Below, one piece after another: positions 37,040-48,299 of a DNA stretch of 64,000 nucleotides. The translations under genes were made by a program, and so were the position numbers. The notes below the pieces were generated by a model. It saw only the letters and a list, made by a program, of their open reading frames with translations, did not search any database and had not been told where the DNA came from. This DNA comes from Megalonaias nervosa (taxonomy: Eukaryota; Mollusca; Bivalvia; Unionida; Unionidae). The stretch spans positions 27,299 to 91,298 of the forward strand of contig JAECUM010094113.1 of the NCBI GenBank assembly GCA_016617855.1, read 5' to 3'. How positions within the stretch are numbered: position 1 is the first letter of the stretch; each line of letters begins with the position of its first letter.

Positions 37040-38468
37040 AATGGTAATGCATGATTACTTACAAACTATTAAATGTATGGTTACATATAGACATGTAATG
37101 CATGATTACTTAGAGACATATAATGCATGATTACTTACAAACAAGGAAATGAATGATTACATATAAACATGTAATGCATGATTACTTACAGACATGTAAA
37201 TGCATGATTACTTACAGACATGTAATGAATGATTACTTACAGACATGTAATGCATGATTACCTACAAACAAGTAATTGCATGATTACACATAGACGTGTA
37301 ATGCGTGATTACTTACAGATGTGTAATGCATGGTAACTTACAGACATGTAATGCATAATAACTTGCAGACATGTAATGCATGATTACTTACAAACATGTA
37401 AATGCATGATTACTTATAGACATGTAAATGCATGATTACTTACAGACATGTAATGCATGCTTACTTAGAGACATGTAATGCATGATTACTTACAGACATG
37501 TAATGCATGATTATTTACAAGTAATTGCATGATTACATATAGACATGTAATGTATGATTACTTACATATGCGTAATGCATGGTAACTTACAGACATGTAA
37601 TGCATGATAACTTGCAGACATGTAATGCATGATTACTTAGAGACATGTAAATGTGTGATTACTTACAGACATGTAAATGCATGATTACTTACAGACATGT
37701 AATGCATGATTACTTAGACATGTAATTCATGATAACTTTCAGACATGTAATGCATGATTACTTACAGACATGTAATTCATGATAACTTTCAGACATGTAA
37801 TGCATGATTACTTACAGACATGTAATGCATGATTATTTACAAGTAATTGCATGATTACATATAGACGTGTAATGCATGATTACTTACAGATGTGTAATGC
37901 ATGGTAACTTACAGACATGTAATGCATGATTATTTACAAGTAATTGCATGATTACATATAGACGTGTAATGCATGATTACTTACAGATGTGTAATGCATG
38001 GTAACTTACAGACATGTAATGCATGATAACTTGCAGACATGTAATGCATGATTATGTAGACATGTAATGCATGATTACTTGCAGACATGTAAATGCATGA
38101 TTACTTACAGAAATGAATGCATGATTATTTGCAAGTAATTGCATGATTACATATAGACGTGTAATGTATGATTACTTACAGATGTGTAATGCATGGTAAC
38201 TTACAGACATGTAATGCATGATTATTTACAAGTAATTGCATGATTAAATATAGATGTGTAATGCATGATTACTTACAGATGTGTAATGCATGGTAACTTA
38301 CAGACATGTAATGCATGATAACTTGCAGACATGTAATGCATGATTATGTAGAGACATGTAATGCATGATTACTTGCAGACATGTAAATGCATGATTACTT
38401 ACAGACATGTAAATGCATGATTACTTAGAGACATGTAATGCATGATAACATGTAAGTACATGATTACT
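37040..38468 (+). repeat. 25-bp minisatellite with ~97-bp higher-order unit
   Basis: The basic unit is GACATGTAATGCATGATTAC followed by TTACA (25 bp, some 26). From ~37,500 onwards a compound block recurs (ATTTACAAGTAATTGCATGA, then TTACATATAGACGTG, then TTACAGATGTGTAATGCATG, then GTAACTTACAGACATG). The marker AAGTAATTGCATGATTA is found near 37,518, 37,841, 37,938, 38,134 and 38,230, at spacings near 97 bp or multiples. Roughly 56 basic units are present. The array ends 6-7 bp before a truncated SINE. Confidence 0.92.
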
Positions 38469-38474
38469 TACAGC

Positions 38475-38626
38475 CAGCAATGGTATTTGAAAAAGCTTGC
38501 CAGTAGTTTCTGATGGGTCAGTGGTTCTTGTCAGGGTTTTCCCTGGTTCTTTCTCCACCAGAAATATACTGGTCACCATGTATAGTCTATAATGTGCAGA
38601 AAAATGTGTTAAACCCATAATAACAG
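38475..38626 (+). mobile_element. 5'-truncated SINE, family B
   Basis: Contains only the 3' half: AAAGCTTGCCAGTAGTTTCT, GGTTCTTGTCAGGGTTTTCC, ACTGGTCACCATGTATAGTC and the tail GTTAAACCCATAATAACAG. It lacks the tRNA-like head seen at 23,417 and 48,702. Confidence 0.8.
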
Positions 38627-38820
38627 TTTCGTAAATTCTTTTCAGTTAGTAGATCCTCAGTCCATTCAAGGGACTCATGTTATTTTAATGATGTGTACAG
38701 AATCATGTTTATTTCCTTTTGTTTAATGCTTATAATAAATGGGTTTTTAATTTGTACTGAACTAATATTCCTATGGACTTGCATTGGCTATTGAATGCCA
38801 ACATTGTTGTTCTTCTCTAG

Positions 38821-38971
38821 AAATATCCAGATATGTGGACCAAGTTGCAGAGAACCTATGAGATATGGAGTGGATTTGGGATGTCATTACAGGGTGTGAG
38901 GAGCTGCGGGGACTACATGTTCAGTGGCCACACTGTCTGCATCACAATGCTTAACTTTTTCATTACGGAGT
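38821..38971 (+). CDS. SAMD8: SAMD8 / SMSr coding exon 3 (first catalytic motif)
   Basis: A 151-bp exon for residues 261-310 plus one base. It contains [20 protein letters not shown] followed by [12 protein letters not shown], the family motif C-G-D-x3-S-G-H-T. His297 of this motif is the first of the three lipid phosphatase-like catalytic residues and faces the lumen. The acceptor is TTCTTCTCTAG and the donor is GTAAGT at 38,972. The split codon T|AT gives Tyr in the conserved E-Y-T-P-R. Confidence 0.96.
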
Positions 38972-39144
38972 GTAAGTGACAGTTCCTTGATCCTTCAGTC
39001 AAAGCCTGCATGTTATAATAAATTGTAATGCACAGACTCAGACTGAACCGAAAAGTCTGATGTCTTATCAGCTAATATCCAAGAACTGACACAGTATAAT
39101 TTTTAGGTGAGTTTGAGCATAACTATGTTTACTGGTACTTAACC

Positions 39145-39428
39145 TCAGGCCAGCTTAAATTTCTGTAACCTCTAGGCCAGCTTAAATTTCTGTATCCTCC
39201 AGGCCAGCTTAAATTTCTGTATCCTCCAGGATAGCTTAAACTTCTTTAAGCTCCAGTCCAGCTTAAATTTCTGTAACTTCCAGGACAGCTTAAATTTCTG
39301 TAACCTCTAGGCCAGCTTAAATTTCTGTATCCTCCAGGCCAGCTTAAATTTCTTTTAAGCTCCAGTCCAGCTTAAATTTCTGTAACTTCCAGGACAGCTT
39401 AAATTTCTTTAAACTCCAAGCCAAGTTA
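39145..39428 (+). repeat. 27-bp tandem array (CTCCAGGCCAGCTTAAATTTCTGTAT)
   Basis: About ten units of 26-28 bp built on CCTCCAGGCCAGCTTAAATT plus TCTGTAT. Variants GGCCAGC, GGACAGC and GTCCAGC alternate. Confidence 0.9.
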
Positions 39429-39577
39429 ATTTTTTTAAAATTATTTTCATTCTGAGCTAATTAGAAATGACGTTTCAAAGGTTAGTCCTTTGTGAGTGGT
39501 TGATATGAAATCTCAAACAAAACCTCAGAAGTTTGACCCCATGTTCTCAAAACTTTTTGAGCACAAAACTCAAAGTA

Positions 39578-39739
39578 CAGTAAAACCTGTCTTGAAAGAC
39601 AAGTGCCTTGTGAGACCACCTGTCTCTCAATACACACATTGATTGATTATAGCATTGTGACCTATTATGAGAGACCCTCTGTCTTGAGAGACAATAATTT
39701 GTTGGCAAAAGAGGTGGTCTTTCAAGACAGGTTCTACTG
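39578..39739. mobile_element. Palindromic MITE (CAGT...ACTG, TA duplication), copy 2
   Basis: CAGTAAAACCTGTCTTGAAA at the left and GTGGTCTTTCAAGACAGGTT then CTACTG at the right, flanked by TA (39,576-39,577 and 39,740-39,741). It is the same length (162 bp) as the copy at 7,216-7,377, and about 80% alike by eye. Confidence 0.85.
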
Positions 39740-39924
39740 TATAAAAAAATGGACAGTTGGTAACTTCAAGTGGAATGACTTAGAATCATTAAAAAGTGTT
39801 GGCATCGTTTTAATTTCATTAGGATGCCAGATGTCAAGGATATATTTATATTCCAAGCATCAATGAAAAGAGTTAGTTTTTTTAGCATAAACTTTTCTTT
39901 CATGTGCAAAATGTTTCATAGCGA

Positions 39925-40115
39925 GTACAGCATGGTACTAACAGTACAGTATGATAGTTTTAAAGCCAGTACAGCATGGTACCAACAGTAACAGTACAGC
40001 ATGGTACCAGTAGTAGTGTGATAGTTTTAAAGCCAAAGCCATTACAGCATGGTACCAACAGTACAGTGTGATAGTTTTAAAGCCATTACAGCATGGTACC
40101 AATAGTACAGTGTCA
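39925..40115 (+). repeat. ~43-62-bp tandem repeat (TACAGCATGGTACCAACAGTACAGT)
   Basis: Four to five irregular units containing TACAGCATGGTACCAACAGT and GATAGTTTTAAAGCCA, with length differences caused by an extra CAGTACAGCATGGTACCAGT segment in one unit. Confidence 0.8.
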
Positions 40116-40361
40116 TAGTTTTTATCACCTTCTTGATCTGAATTCCTGCCACCATGCCTAGAACCAAATAAACACAAAATTGTTTGCAGCTTCAATGATC
40201 ATATGAATTATAGCAATTTTTTTCTTTTTTGTCTTCAAAATTTTGAAAAAAATGTAAATTGCTTAAATGACTTACATGACAAATTTATCACAAATATTGT
40301 CTTAAAATGAACTATTATTGAAAGAAACCATCATTTTATCCCATTTGTATTTCTTTTCCAG

Positions 40362-40696
40362 ATACTCCAAGAAGGATTTACATGCTTCATACCTTTACAT
40401 GGGTTGCAAATATATTTGGGATTTTTTTCATCCTAGCAGCCCATGAACATTATTCTATTGATGTTTTCATAGCCTTCTACATCACAAGTCGTCTGTTCCT
40501 ATATTACCACACCCTTGCAAACAATAGGTCATTAATGCTGCATGATATGAATCGTAGAAGAGTATGGTTTCCTCTCTTCTCTTACTTCGAATCAAAATGT
40601 GATGGAATCGTTCCAAATGAATTTGAGTGGCCACTTCTTTGGCCAAAATCTTTTTGTTCTTTCTTTGAAAGAAAAAGGAAGAGACATTTAAACTGA
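40362..40696 (+). CDS. SAMD8: SAMD8 / SMSr terminal coding exon (second catalytic motif, stop at 40,694-40,696)
   Basis: A 335-bp exon for residues 311-421. It has [20 protein letters not shown] then [20 protein letters not shown] and [14 protein letters not shown]. The motif H-Y-S-I-D supplies His340 and Asp344, completing the His-His-Asp triad with His297. The two helices around it are transmembrane segments 5 and 6. The cytosolic tail has the conserved [12 protein letters not shown] and ends basic (ERKRKRHLN). All catalytic residues are present, so the encoded enzyme looks functional. Confidence 0.96.
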
Positions 40697-41689
40697 AACT
40701 ATCAATCTTATTATGATAACAGAGGTTTGAAGAGCAATCTGAACAACAGCCATGTGGTTGATTATGATTTTACATAATCATTTCTAAACAATCATGATTG
40801 TATTATCAGTGTAGAACTTTTCCATCACCTCATACTTTCTTATAAGTCCAACTGTCAACAGGCACCAGAAGATCTAGGTCTGTGTTGATAGTAATATTGA
40901 TTACTCCAACAAATTGCATAGACCCAGATTTGCTTGTGCATAATGCCCCAGAAGGTCTGGGTCTGTACAGTTTGCAGTTGGACTTAACTTGTAAGTGAGT
41001 ATGTTGACATATTTATCTTTGAATCATATTCTACAAACAGTATTGTAACACAATAGATTATGTTTTACCTGTATCATACATAGCTCATTTTATGACACAT
41101 ACTGCAGCTGCCAGTCACTTAGAACAGTCTTCATATAATCTGGTTGTTGCATTGAAGTCATTCCATTCAACTACATCATTAACTGATTATAATGTATGAT
41201 AGATTGGTTGTGATAAACCAATCATCAATTGTTAAATTTTGACTGATTCCCATCACTAAGTAAGCAAACTTTCAAATTTAGTAGGTGTAGTATTAAAATT
41301 AATTAATAATTAACAGCTAAGTGTACACCATATTTCTCCATAGTCTTTTGTATGAAAAATATTCCAGACACATTTCTGTGCTATATATGTGAACAGTTTA
41401 TGCTAGTGTAAATTTTTTTATTTTAAAAAAGTCTTATTTTTCCCAGCAGATATTGTGTCTGATGTGACAGTTATTAATGACTTGATAAATCAGTCTTTTA
41501 CCACAAAATTCAAGCATATTTATAACACATTTTAGAATGACTTACTATGTGATTCCTGCCTAGTAATATTGAAATTTATTGTGAAGAACTTCAAATATTG
41601 TGTCATCTGCAATCATACAAACAGATCTGACCTGCATTCTAGAAATTTTTCTGCAATAAACTCAAGCTCATGCTGAATCATAAAAACCC
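40697..41689 (+). other. SAMD8 3' UTR / flank
   Basis: AT-rich, no ORF of note, containing one MITE. AATAAA at 41,655-41,660 is a candidate polyadenylation signal. The true cleavage site cannot be fixed from sequence alone. Confidence 0.4.
40832..41002. mobile_element. MITE of the TATACTCGCTTATAAG family, copy 2
   Basis: The left end TACTTTCTTATAAGTCCAAC and the right end GTTGGACTTAACTTGTAAGT then GAGTAT are inverted repeats. The interior CAGACCCAGAtc/GATCTAGGTCTGTG elements are also mutually inverted. It lies in the probable SAMD8 3' UTR. Confidence 0.7.
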
Positions 41690-41950
41690 CAAATCAGATG
41701 TAGTACATAATTTAAATTTATCATGCTAATAGAAACTCATGCCCAAATCAGATGTAGTACATAATTTAAATTTATCATGCTAATAGAAACTCATGCCCAA
41801 ATCAGATGTAGTACATAATTTAAATTTATCATGCTAATAGAAACTCATGCCCAAATCAGATGTAGTACATAATTTAAATTTATCATGCTAATAGAGGATG
41901 TGAAACTCATGCCCAGATCAGATTAATACATAATTTAAATTTAGCCCACT
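41690..41950 (+). repeat. 54-bp tandem array, nearly identical units
   Basis: AAATCAGATGTAGTACATAA, TTTAAATTTATCATGCTAAT and AGAAACTCATGCCC form a 54-bp unit repeated about four times without visible change. Two diverged units with a GAGGATGT insertion follow on the right side. Confidence 0.93.
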
Positions 41951-44100
41951 AGTAGAGGATGTAAAGATCAGGATACCCTAAAAGTTACATGTTTTGAACT
42001 TCATTCTAATATTAGTTCAAGAAATGTGAAAGTTTTTCTACTTTGAGCTTGAGAATACTGGGCAAAGCCTCACAATCCAAAACTGTCTGAGCACACAATT
42101 TAGACTTTGACTCAAATGTCAAAAGTTTTGATGAGCTGTAATTTGCTCCAAGAGAGGCTAAATTCACAAAGGTTTTGGGTATTTAGTAATTATTTCTGTC
42201 TCTACATGTATGCCAGAATTTAAATGCAATTGAGCAACAGTAAGAATGATTTTTGACCAGGCCCTATAGTCACAAAACAGTCTGAGCACAAAATTTAAAC
42301 TTTGACTTAAAGTGCTGGATGCTTAAAATATCTCAATATTGTTGAAATTTGGCATGTATTTTGGTATTCAGACAGTAAGATAATGCCAAACTTTTCTTAA
42401 CTCTAGTTCCACTTGGGAGAAGTTTTAGAAAATGAAAGTTTAAAGTTAAGTTTTTATGGTCAGACAGTTCCTTGACAGTGGTGCTAGGTCTGTACTATTC
42501 ATTAAATCATATGTAGATGTTTACTTGCTGGTACATATTGTGATTCAACTCTAAACTGGTTACAATTTGGTGTAGCTTTTTAAAACACCAACATGGAAAT
42601 GTCCTTTATTTTCTCTCATGCAGATGTAAGAAAACATTGCTTTGCAGTTTCTTGTTCAGACCTTAGTCATTTCAGTTTGAACTCAGAAACTTGTCAAATA
42701 ATTACATGTATAGCAAAAACTTTACTTTTATAACATGTCCATCACAGTCACCTACTTTTAGCCTAAATTTGTCTAAGTGTGCTTTGATGGAGATAGACCA
42801 GTCTTTTCCATCTATTCCTCATTTTGTGTGAACCATTTAGGATTCAAGGATATAGGGCCATGTGGACCAGTATATATCATATAAACATGAAAGCACATAT
42901 TTACTTTGTGCTTGATTCATACGTAATTGATAAAAGAATACAGAAAATACATAGACTCATATGTTTTGAATTGATTCTTCATCATGCACCCTACCATCTT
43001 TATGAAAAGCAGACCATGGCAAACCATGGATTCCTGGCAGGTGTCTGTCAACAGTTGAAGACTAGTGCAGGAAAAATAGTTCATGTCCATCACTAGAGAG
43101 TGAGTTTTCAAGCTTATTGCATTTAAGTGGTATTCTTGGGCTGCATGTCTCTCTAATGTACTGGTGTGAATATTATAAGTACCTTTAGTCACTGAATTGA
43201 TTTTATGTTGATAAATACAAACTTTACATTTTATTACATTCTTCTTGTGCTCAGAGATAAACCATTATGAATATTTTGACTTCAACCGTTAACACATGAA
43301 TGTATTCTGATGGGATAAATTAGTATTCATTTATGTTTCAGATGAAAGGGACATGTCTTTAGGCTCTTCAGACAGACTATCATTTATTGCTTAAGGCAGG
43401 AAAAAAGTTATGTGTTTCTAGTTTGCTTTCTTTTGGACATTTTCATACCTCCTGGTTGCATATAAACACATGGATTGACTGGTTATCATTCATGTTAATG
43501 TCATTTAATTAGACTGTGATGTGACTGGTATTGTACCAGTCATCAGAGTTCTTAATATTGTTCTTTATGTATGGGAAAAAAAAACAAGACTCAAAACAAG
43601 ACATGGACAGACACATCACTGGCACCAAATTGTTGCACTTATAAAACATGAAAAGACCATTATTACATTTTGTATAGGAGTGGAGTAAACATGTGCCCAA
43701 GATTAAATTTCTGGCCACACTGTGAAAGAGACTATACATCTCTATTTTTCTTCGGTTCTGTTATATCTTTTAAAACATCCATAGCATAAATGCATGTATT
43801 AAATATTCAATGATTTTTTAAGTTAGCATTAATATATTACATAACTACTATATGTTTTGTAATGATTGTGTAATAGTGAAATGCCTGTATTGGATCCCAT
43901 TCAATACTATCATAGCCTAAAATTTATCATAGTTATTACAAACTGTATTTATTCACCTGGCTCTAAGGCAAAGTGAGCTTGTGGTATGGCCCACGGTCCA
44001 TCATGCATTGTTCATTGTGCATTGTGTGTCAGTTACCAGTTCATATTTAAACATTCTCACAAATTACTGTTTTGAAAAAAATTGTAAAATGGAGTATCCA
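41951..44100. other. Intergenic, nothing recognised
   Basis: AT-rich DNA without repeats of obvious period, RNA genes or coding frames with conserved motifs. Confidence 0.5.
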
Positions 44101-45070
44101 AGCATGAAGGGCTTCAATTTGCACAAATGATACCTGTCCATTAATAGATATGGCCTCCATTACTAAACATAGAACCAACATTTAATTGACTTCTTCTAAG
44201 AACCACTCAACATAATTTGACCAAATTTTAATGAAAGAATCTTAGCATTAAGGTCTTTTAGTATTGTACATGTGATGCCTATCTGCTGTCAAATATGGCT
44301 GTCATTACTTAAAACAGAAAACCTTTAAACAACTTCTTCTCAAAAAGCAATGAATAGAATTTTACCAAATTTGACAAAAAGCATCCTGACCTGAATTTTT
44401 TTAAATAATTTTGTAAATAATGTTGATTTGCCATCAGATATGGCCACCACTACAAAAAGTAGGAAAAAAAACTTGAAACACCTTTTTCAAAGTAACTACT
44501 TGGCAGAATCAACCAGTTTGGAGAAAATGCATAAAGGCTAAAGCTTTTGCATATGATTCTAATCAGCATCAAAACATTACCACTGATATTAAAAATAGAA
44601 AAATCTTAACATCAGCTGCAAAATCTACTCAACATAATTTGACAAAATCTGACAAAGCACCCAGGTGAAAGTGCTATGAAGTTTGTACAATTTATGTTGA
44701 TCTGCCATCAGATATGGTCACCATTACCAAGAATAGAAAAGCACTTAAAAAACTTCCAGAAAATGTTTAGCAGAAAATGACCAAGATTGACAGAATGCTT
44801 CCAGGCAAAAGGTGCTTTCAGTTTTGGTACAAGTGATGCTGATCCAATCTCAGATATGGCCACCATTAGTAAAACTAGAAATGCAGAAAACAATTTCTTC
44901 TGAAAAATTGCTCAGTAGAATTTGAAAAACTTGGACAGAAAACATCCTAGCATAAAGGCTTTTAAGCACTGGACAAATGACGCCGATGTGCTTTCAAATA
45001 TTGATGAAGATACAAAATAAGGAGAAACTTTGAAACAGTTGTTTTCATAATGTATGCAGTTGACAGTATA
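44100..45070 (+). repeat. Degenerate ~142-bp repeat array (GATATGGCCACCATTACT)
   Basis: GATATGGCC/TCACCATTA landmarks occur near 44,149, 44,293, 44,438, 44,712 and 44,856, separated by AAACACTTCTTCT, ATAATTTGACCAAA and AGCATCCTGGCATAAAGGCT segments in a constant order. Confidence 0.65.
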
Positions 45071-45231
45071 GGAAGAAATTTTGGCAGGAAGCATCCTGTT
45101 ACTCATATTTCTTGACCAGCTCCTCTTGCATTTGGCTGTTATGCAGATGTTAACCAGGAGAGTAATATGAGGCCTACCTGGGCCTCCTGCATTTATGAAA
45201 TGATGATGCTTAGTTTGCTTAAATATTAGAC

Positions 45232-45299
45232 CCTTTTATCTCATATGGAACAAGTATTACAATGTCCTTTTATCTCATATGGAACAAGTATTACAATGT
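45232..45299 (+). repeat. 34-bp perfect tandem duplication
   Basis: CCTTTTATCTCATATGGAAC followed by AAGTATTACAATGT occurs twice back to back. Confidence 0.85.
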
Positions 45300-45992
45300 G
45301 TGATGAGAATAGTGGAGTCTTCTCCAAGTACACTCAAAGCTGGCCTTTGTAAACAGGTGATCTTTATACACAGGTTCATCTTTCAGAATAGGCCTTCGAA
45401 CAAATACCATACATACAATATCGTTATGATTATTATTATTATTATTACTACTACATTAATAAGATTGTTTTATGTGTATTATTCAACAAAATCAAACAAT
45501 ATATGTAGATATTGTTCTGTCCCAAATTAATGTTCTACACAGGATTACTTTGTCCTGTTCACTTTATTCCATCCCATAAATTAAATCTTCATTTACTTAA
45601 AGCTGTCAATGGGTACTCAGGTACCCACTCATTCATAATTACCTGGGTAATAAAGCGAGCTATAGGGTCCCCGTTTACCATATGCAAGTTTTCTGCCAGT
45701 GCTTGTTAAGGCAGCAATCACTTTGTGTTTTGACTGAGCCTCGAATATGTGTACATTTTCAGTGCCAAGCAGAGGTGTGACTCTCCCAGTAAATAATTGA
45801 CCTTAATCCCCCAGTTTGTTTTCCCATGTGACAACCTTTGATTGTGCTGCAAGTGTGGTTCAGTGGCAAGTAACAGAGGGTACTTATTTGATCTTGCTGC
45901 ACAACCGACACGTGTTCATTTGTAACCTTTAATAGATTTCACAATCCATATGATCAAAGTTTTGCATACAAAGTTCAAGCTGAGTAAAGCAT

Positions 45993-47165
45993 TCACATGA
46001 CAGTGAAACCAAGGAAAGCGAGTCGGGCATATGACAGTGAAGCCAGGGAAAGGGAGTTGGGCATATGACAGTGAAGCCAAGGAAAGGGAGTTGGGCATAT
46101 GACAGTGAAGCCAAGGAAAGGGAGTCGGGCATATGACAGTGAAGCCAAGGAAAGGGAGTCGGGCATATGACAGTGAACAGTGAAGCCAAGGAAAGGGAGT
46201 TGGGCATATGACAGTGAAGCCAAGGGAAGGGAGTCGGGCATATGACAGTGAAGCCAAGGAAAGGGAGTTGGGCATATGACAGTGAAGCCAAGCAAAGGGA
46301 GTCAGGCATATGAGAGTGAAGCCAAGGAAAGGGAGTCGGGCAATATTTCTGATGACTATATAGATCCACATATGACAGTGAAGCCAAGAAAAGGGAGTCG
46401 GGCAATATTTCTGATGACTATATAGATCCACATATGACAGTGAAGCCAAGGAAAGGGAGTCAGGCATATGACAGTGAAGCCAAGGAAAGGGAGTTGGGCA
46501 ATATTTCTGATGACTATATAGATCCACATATGAGAGTGAAGCCAAGGAAAGGGAGTCGGGCAATATTTCTGATGACTATATAGATCCACATATGACAGTG
46601 AAGCCAAGGAAAAGGAGTCAGGCAATATTTCTGATGACTATATAGATCCACATATGACAGTGAAGCCAAGGAAAGGGAGTCAGGCATATGACAGTGAAGC
46701 CAAGGAAAGGGAGTTGGGCAATATTTCTGATGACTATATAGATCCACATATGAGAGTGAAGCCAAGGAAAGGGAGTCGGGCAATATTTCTGATGACTATA
46801 TAGATCCACATATGAGAGTGAAGCCAAGGAAAGGGAGTCGGGCATATGACAGTGAAGCCAAGGAAAGGGAGTCGGGCATATGACAGTGAAGCCAAGGAAA
46901 GGGAGTCAGGCAATATTTCTGATGACTATATAGATCCACATATGACAGTGAAGCCAAGGAAAGGGAGTCGGGCATATGACAGTGAAGCCAAGGAAAGGGA
47001 GTCGGGCATATGACAGTGAAGCCAAGGAAAGGGAGTCGGGCATATGACAGTGAAGCCAAGGAAAGGGAGTCAGGCATATGAGAGTGAAGCCAAGGAAAGG
47101 GAGTCGGGCATATGACAGTGAAGCCAAGGAAAGGGAGTCAGGCAATATTTCCGATGACTATATAG
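45993..47165. repeat. Composite minisatellite of 34-bp and 62-bp units
   Basis: The short unit GCATATGACAGTGAAGCCAA then GGAAAGGGAGTCGG (34 bp) alternates with a long unit that adds CAATATTTCTGATGACTATA then TAGATCC (62 bp). About 26 units in total, and short and long forms occur in irregular blocks. The antisense strand has no stop in any of the three phases of the unit, so long open frames (up to 215 codons at 45,916-46,563) appear by construction. I do not call them genes. Confidence 0.95.
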
Positions 47166-47934
47166 ACCAAGACATTTTACTAGTCAATGATGGAGGATTT
47201 GAGAACAGTATCAGACAAGAAAAATTGTTTCCTGTTGCACTGGTTTTAAAATAATGGTAGGTAGGTAGTTTTTTAACATTATATATATTATAATGATTAG
47301 TACATATGTACTACGCACTTCAAGACTGGGCAAAACCGGCTCAGTTGGATGCAGAAATCAATTTCAGAATTTTTTAAAACATTTCCCTAGGTAAAAAAAG
47401 TGCTGGGGTTGGCAACATAAAAATGGTATGGTCAGCTGACCAGAAACACTTCTTTTTTTGTGCCTCAGACAGTAAGGATGAATTCTTGGACTTTCTAGCA
47501 AATGACATTAGGTAGTAATAGATACTGTGAATTGAAACAATGTGGACTTCAGGTTTGTGCATATTTAATACAATTTCTCTTAGATCAGGTACCCACATAT
47601 CCAGAAGGCCACCATGGTGACTGTCTTGAATCTTTTATTGCTAATTTTCCTGAATGGATAGGATATCAACATGTGGTTTTCACTAAAAGACTTCTTATTA
47701 TGTCCGGTTAGTCTAAATGGTGCTGATCTGATGTCCAATATGGCCACCACAGCTGTTACAAGCATATTCACTACCGGTAGTTCAAGTGCAGTAAAGCCGA
47801 CTTGAAATATGACTACTGGTTTGGAAGACCATTTATCATCGATCAATTTTGATAGCTTGGATGTTTTCTTTTTTAACCCTCCCATGCCTATTGCATAATT
47901 ACTGTAATGGCTCAGTTTATATAATGTGATGATT
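47166..47934. other. Intergenic, with one or two units of the ~140-bp family
   Basis: AAGGCCACCATGGTGACTGT / AGACTTCTTATTATGTCCGG / AATATGGCCACCACAGCTGT at 47,604-47,765 belong to the same family as 32,450-34,000. Otherwise nothing was recognised. Confidence 0.5.
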
Positions 47935-48225
47935 TCATATAGGAAGCTACCTGGCATGATGGACCATTTTTATGAGCCTGGCTACCTGGCATGATGGACC
48001 ATTTTATGAGCCTGGCTACCTGGCATGATGGACCATTTTTATGAGCCTGGCTACTGGTCATGATGGACCAATTTATGAGCCTGGCTACCTGGCATGATGG
48101 ACCATTTTTATGAGCCTGGCTGCCTGGCATGATTGACCATTTTATGAGCCTGGCTACCTGGCATGATTGACCATTTTTTTGTGAGCCTTGCTACCTGGGA
48201 TGATGGACCATTTTTATGAACCTGG
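47935..48225 (+). repeat. 35-bp tandem array (GGCTACCTGGCATGATGGACC)
   Basis: Eight to nine units of GGCTACCTGGCATGATGGAC then CATTTTTATGAGCCT, 33-36 bp with variation in the T run. Confidence 0.93.
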
Positions 48226-48299
48226 CATAAGACAGAGCATATTATGTTGTGAAGTTCATAAGTTACCAATTTCTTTTCAGCACAATAACTTGAGTTGTC

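Larger units (their letters stand above)
30234..38820 (+). other. SAMD8 intron 2 (about 8.6 kb)
   Basis: Contains a degenerate ~140-bp repeat array (32,450-34,000), a DIRS-like retrotransposon fossil (34,060-35,800), a 54-bp direct duplication (35,926-36,032), a large 25-bp minisatellite (37,040-38,468) and a truncated SINE. The section 30,234-32,440 shows nothing recognisable. Confidence 0.75.
38972..40361 (+). other. SAMD8 intron 3
   Basis: A 1.39-kb intron between GTAAGT and TTCTTTTCCAG. It contains a 27-bp array, a palindromic MITE and a ~43-bp array. Nothing else was recognised. Confidence 0.85.

Noticed and set aside
37040..38468. CRISPR-like series of direct repeats
   Set aside because: Units are contiguous, spacers are absent or are themselves repeats, and the DNA is clearly from an animal genome.
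45916..46563. 215-codon minus-strand open frame of repeated MPDSLSLASLSY-type sequence
   Set aside because: It lies entirely in a minisatellite whose unit has no stop codon in any antisense phase. There are no splice sites or promoter, and the same sequence is open in all three frames.
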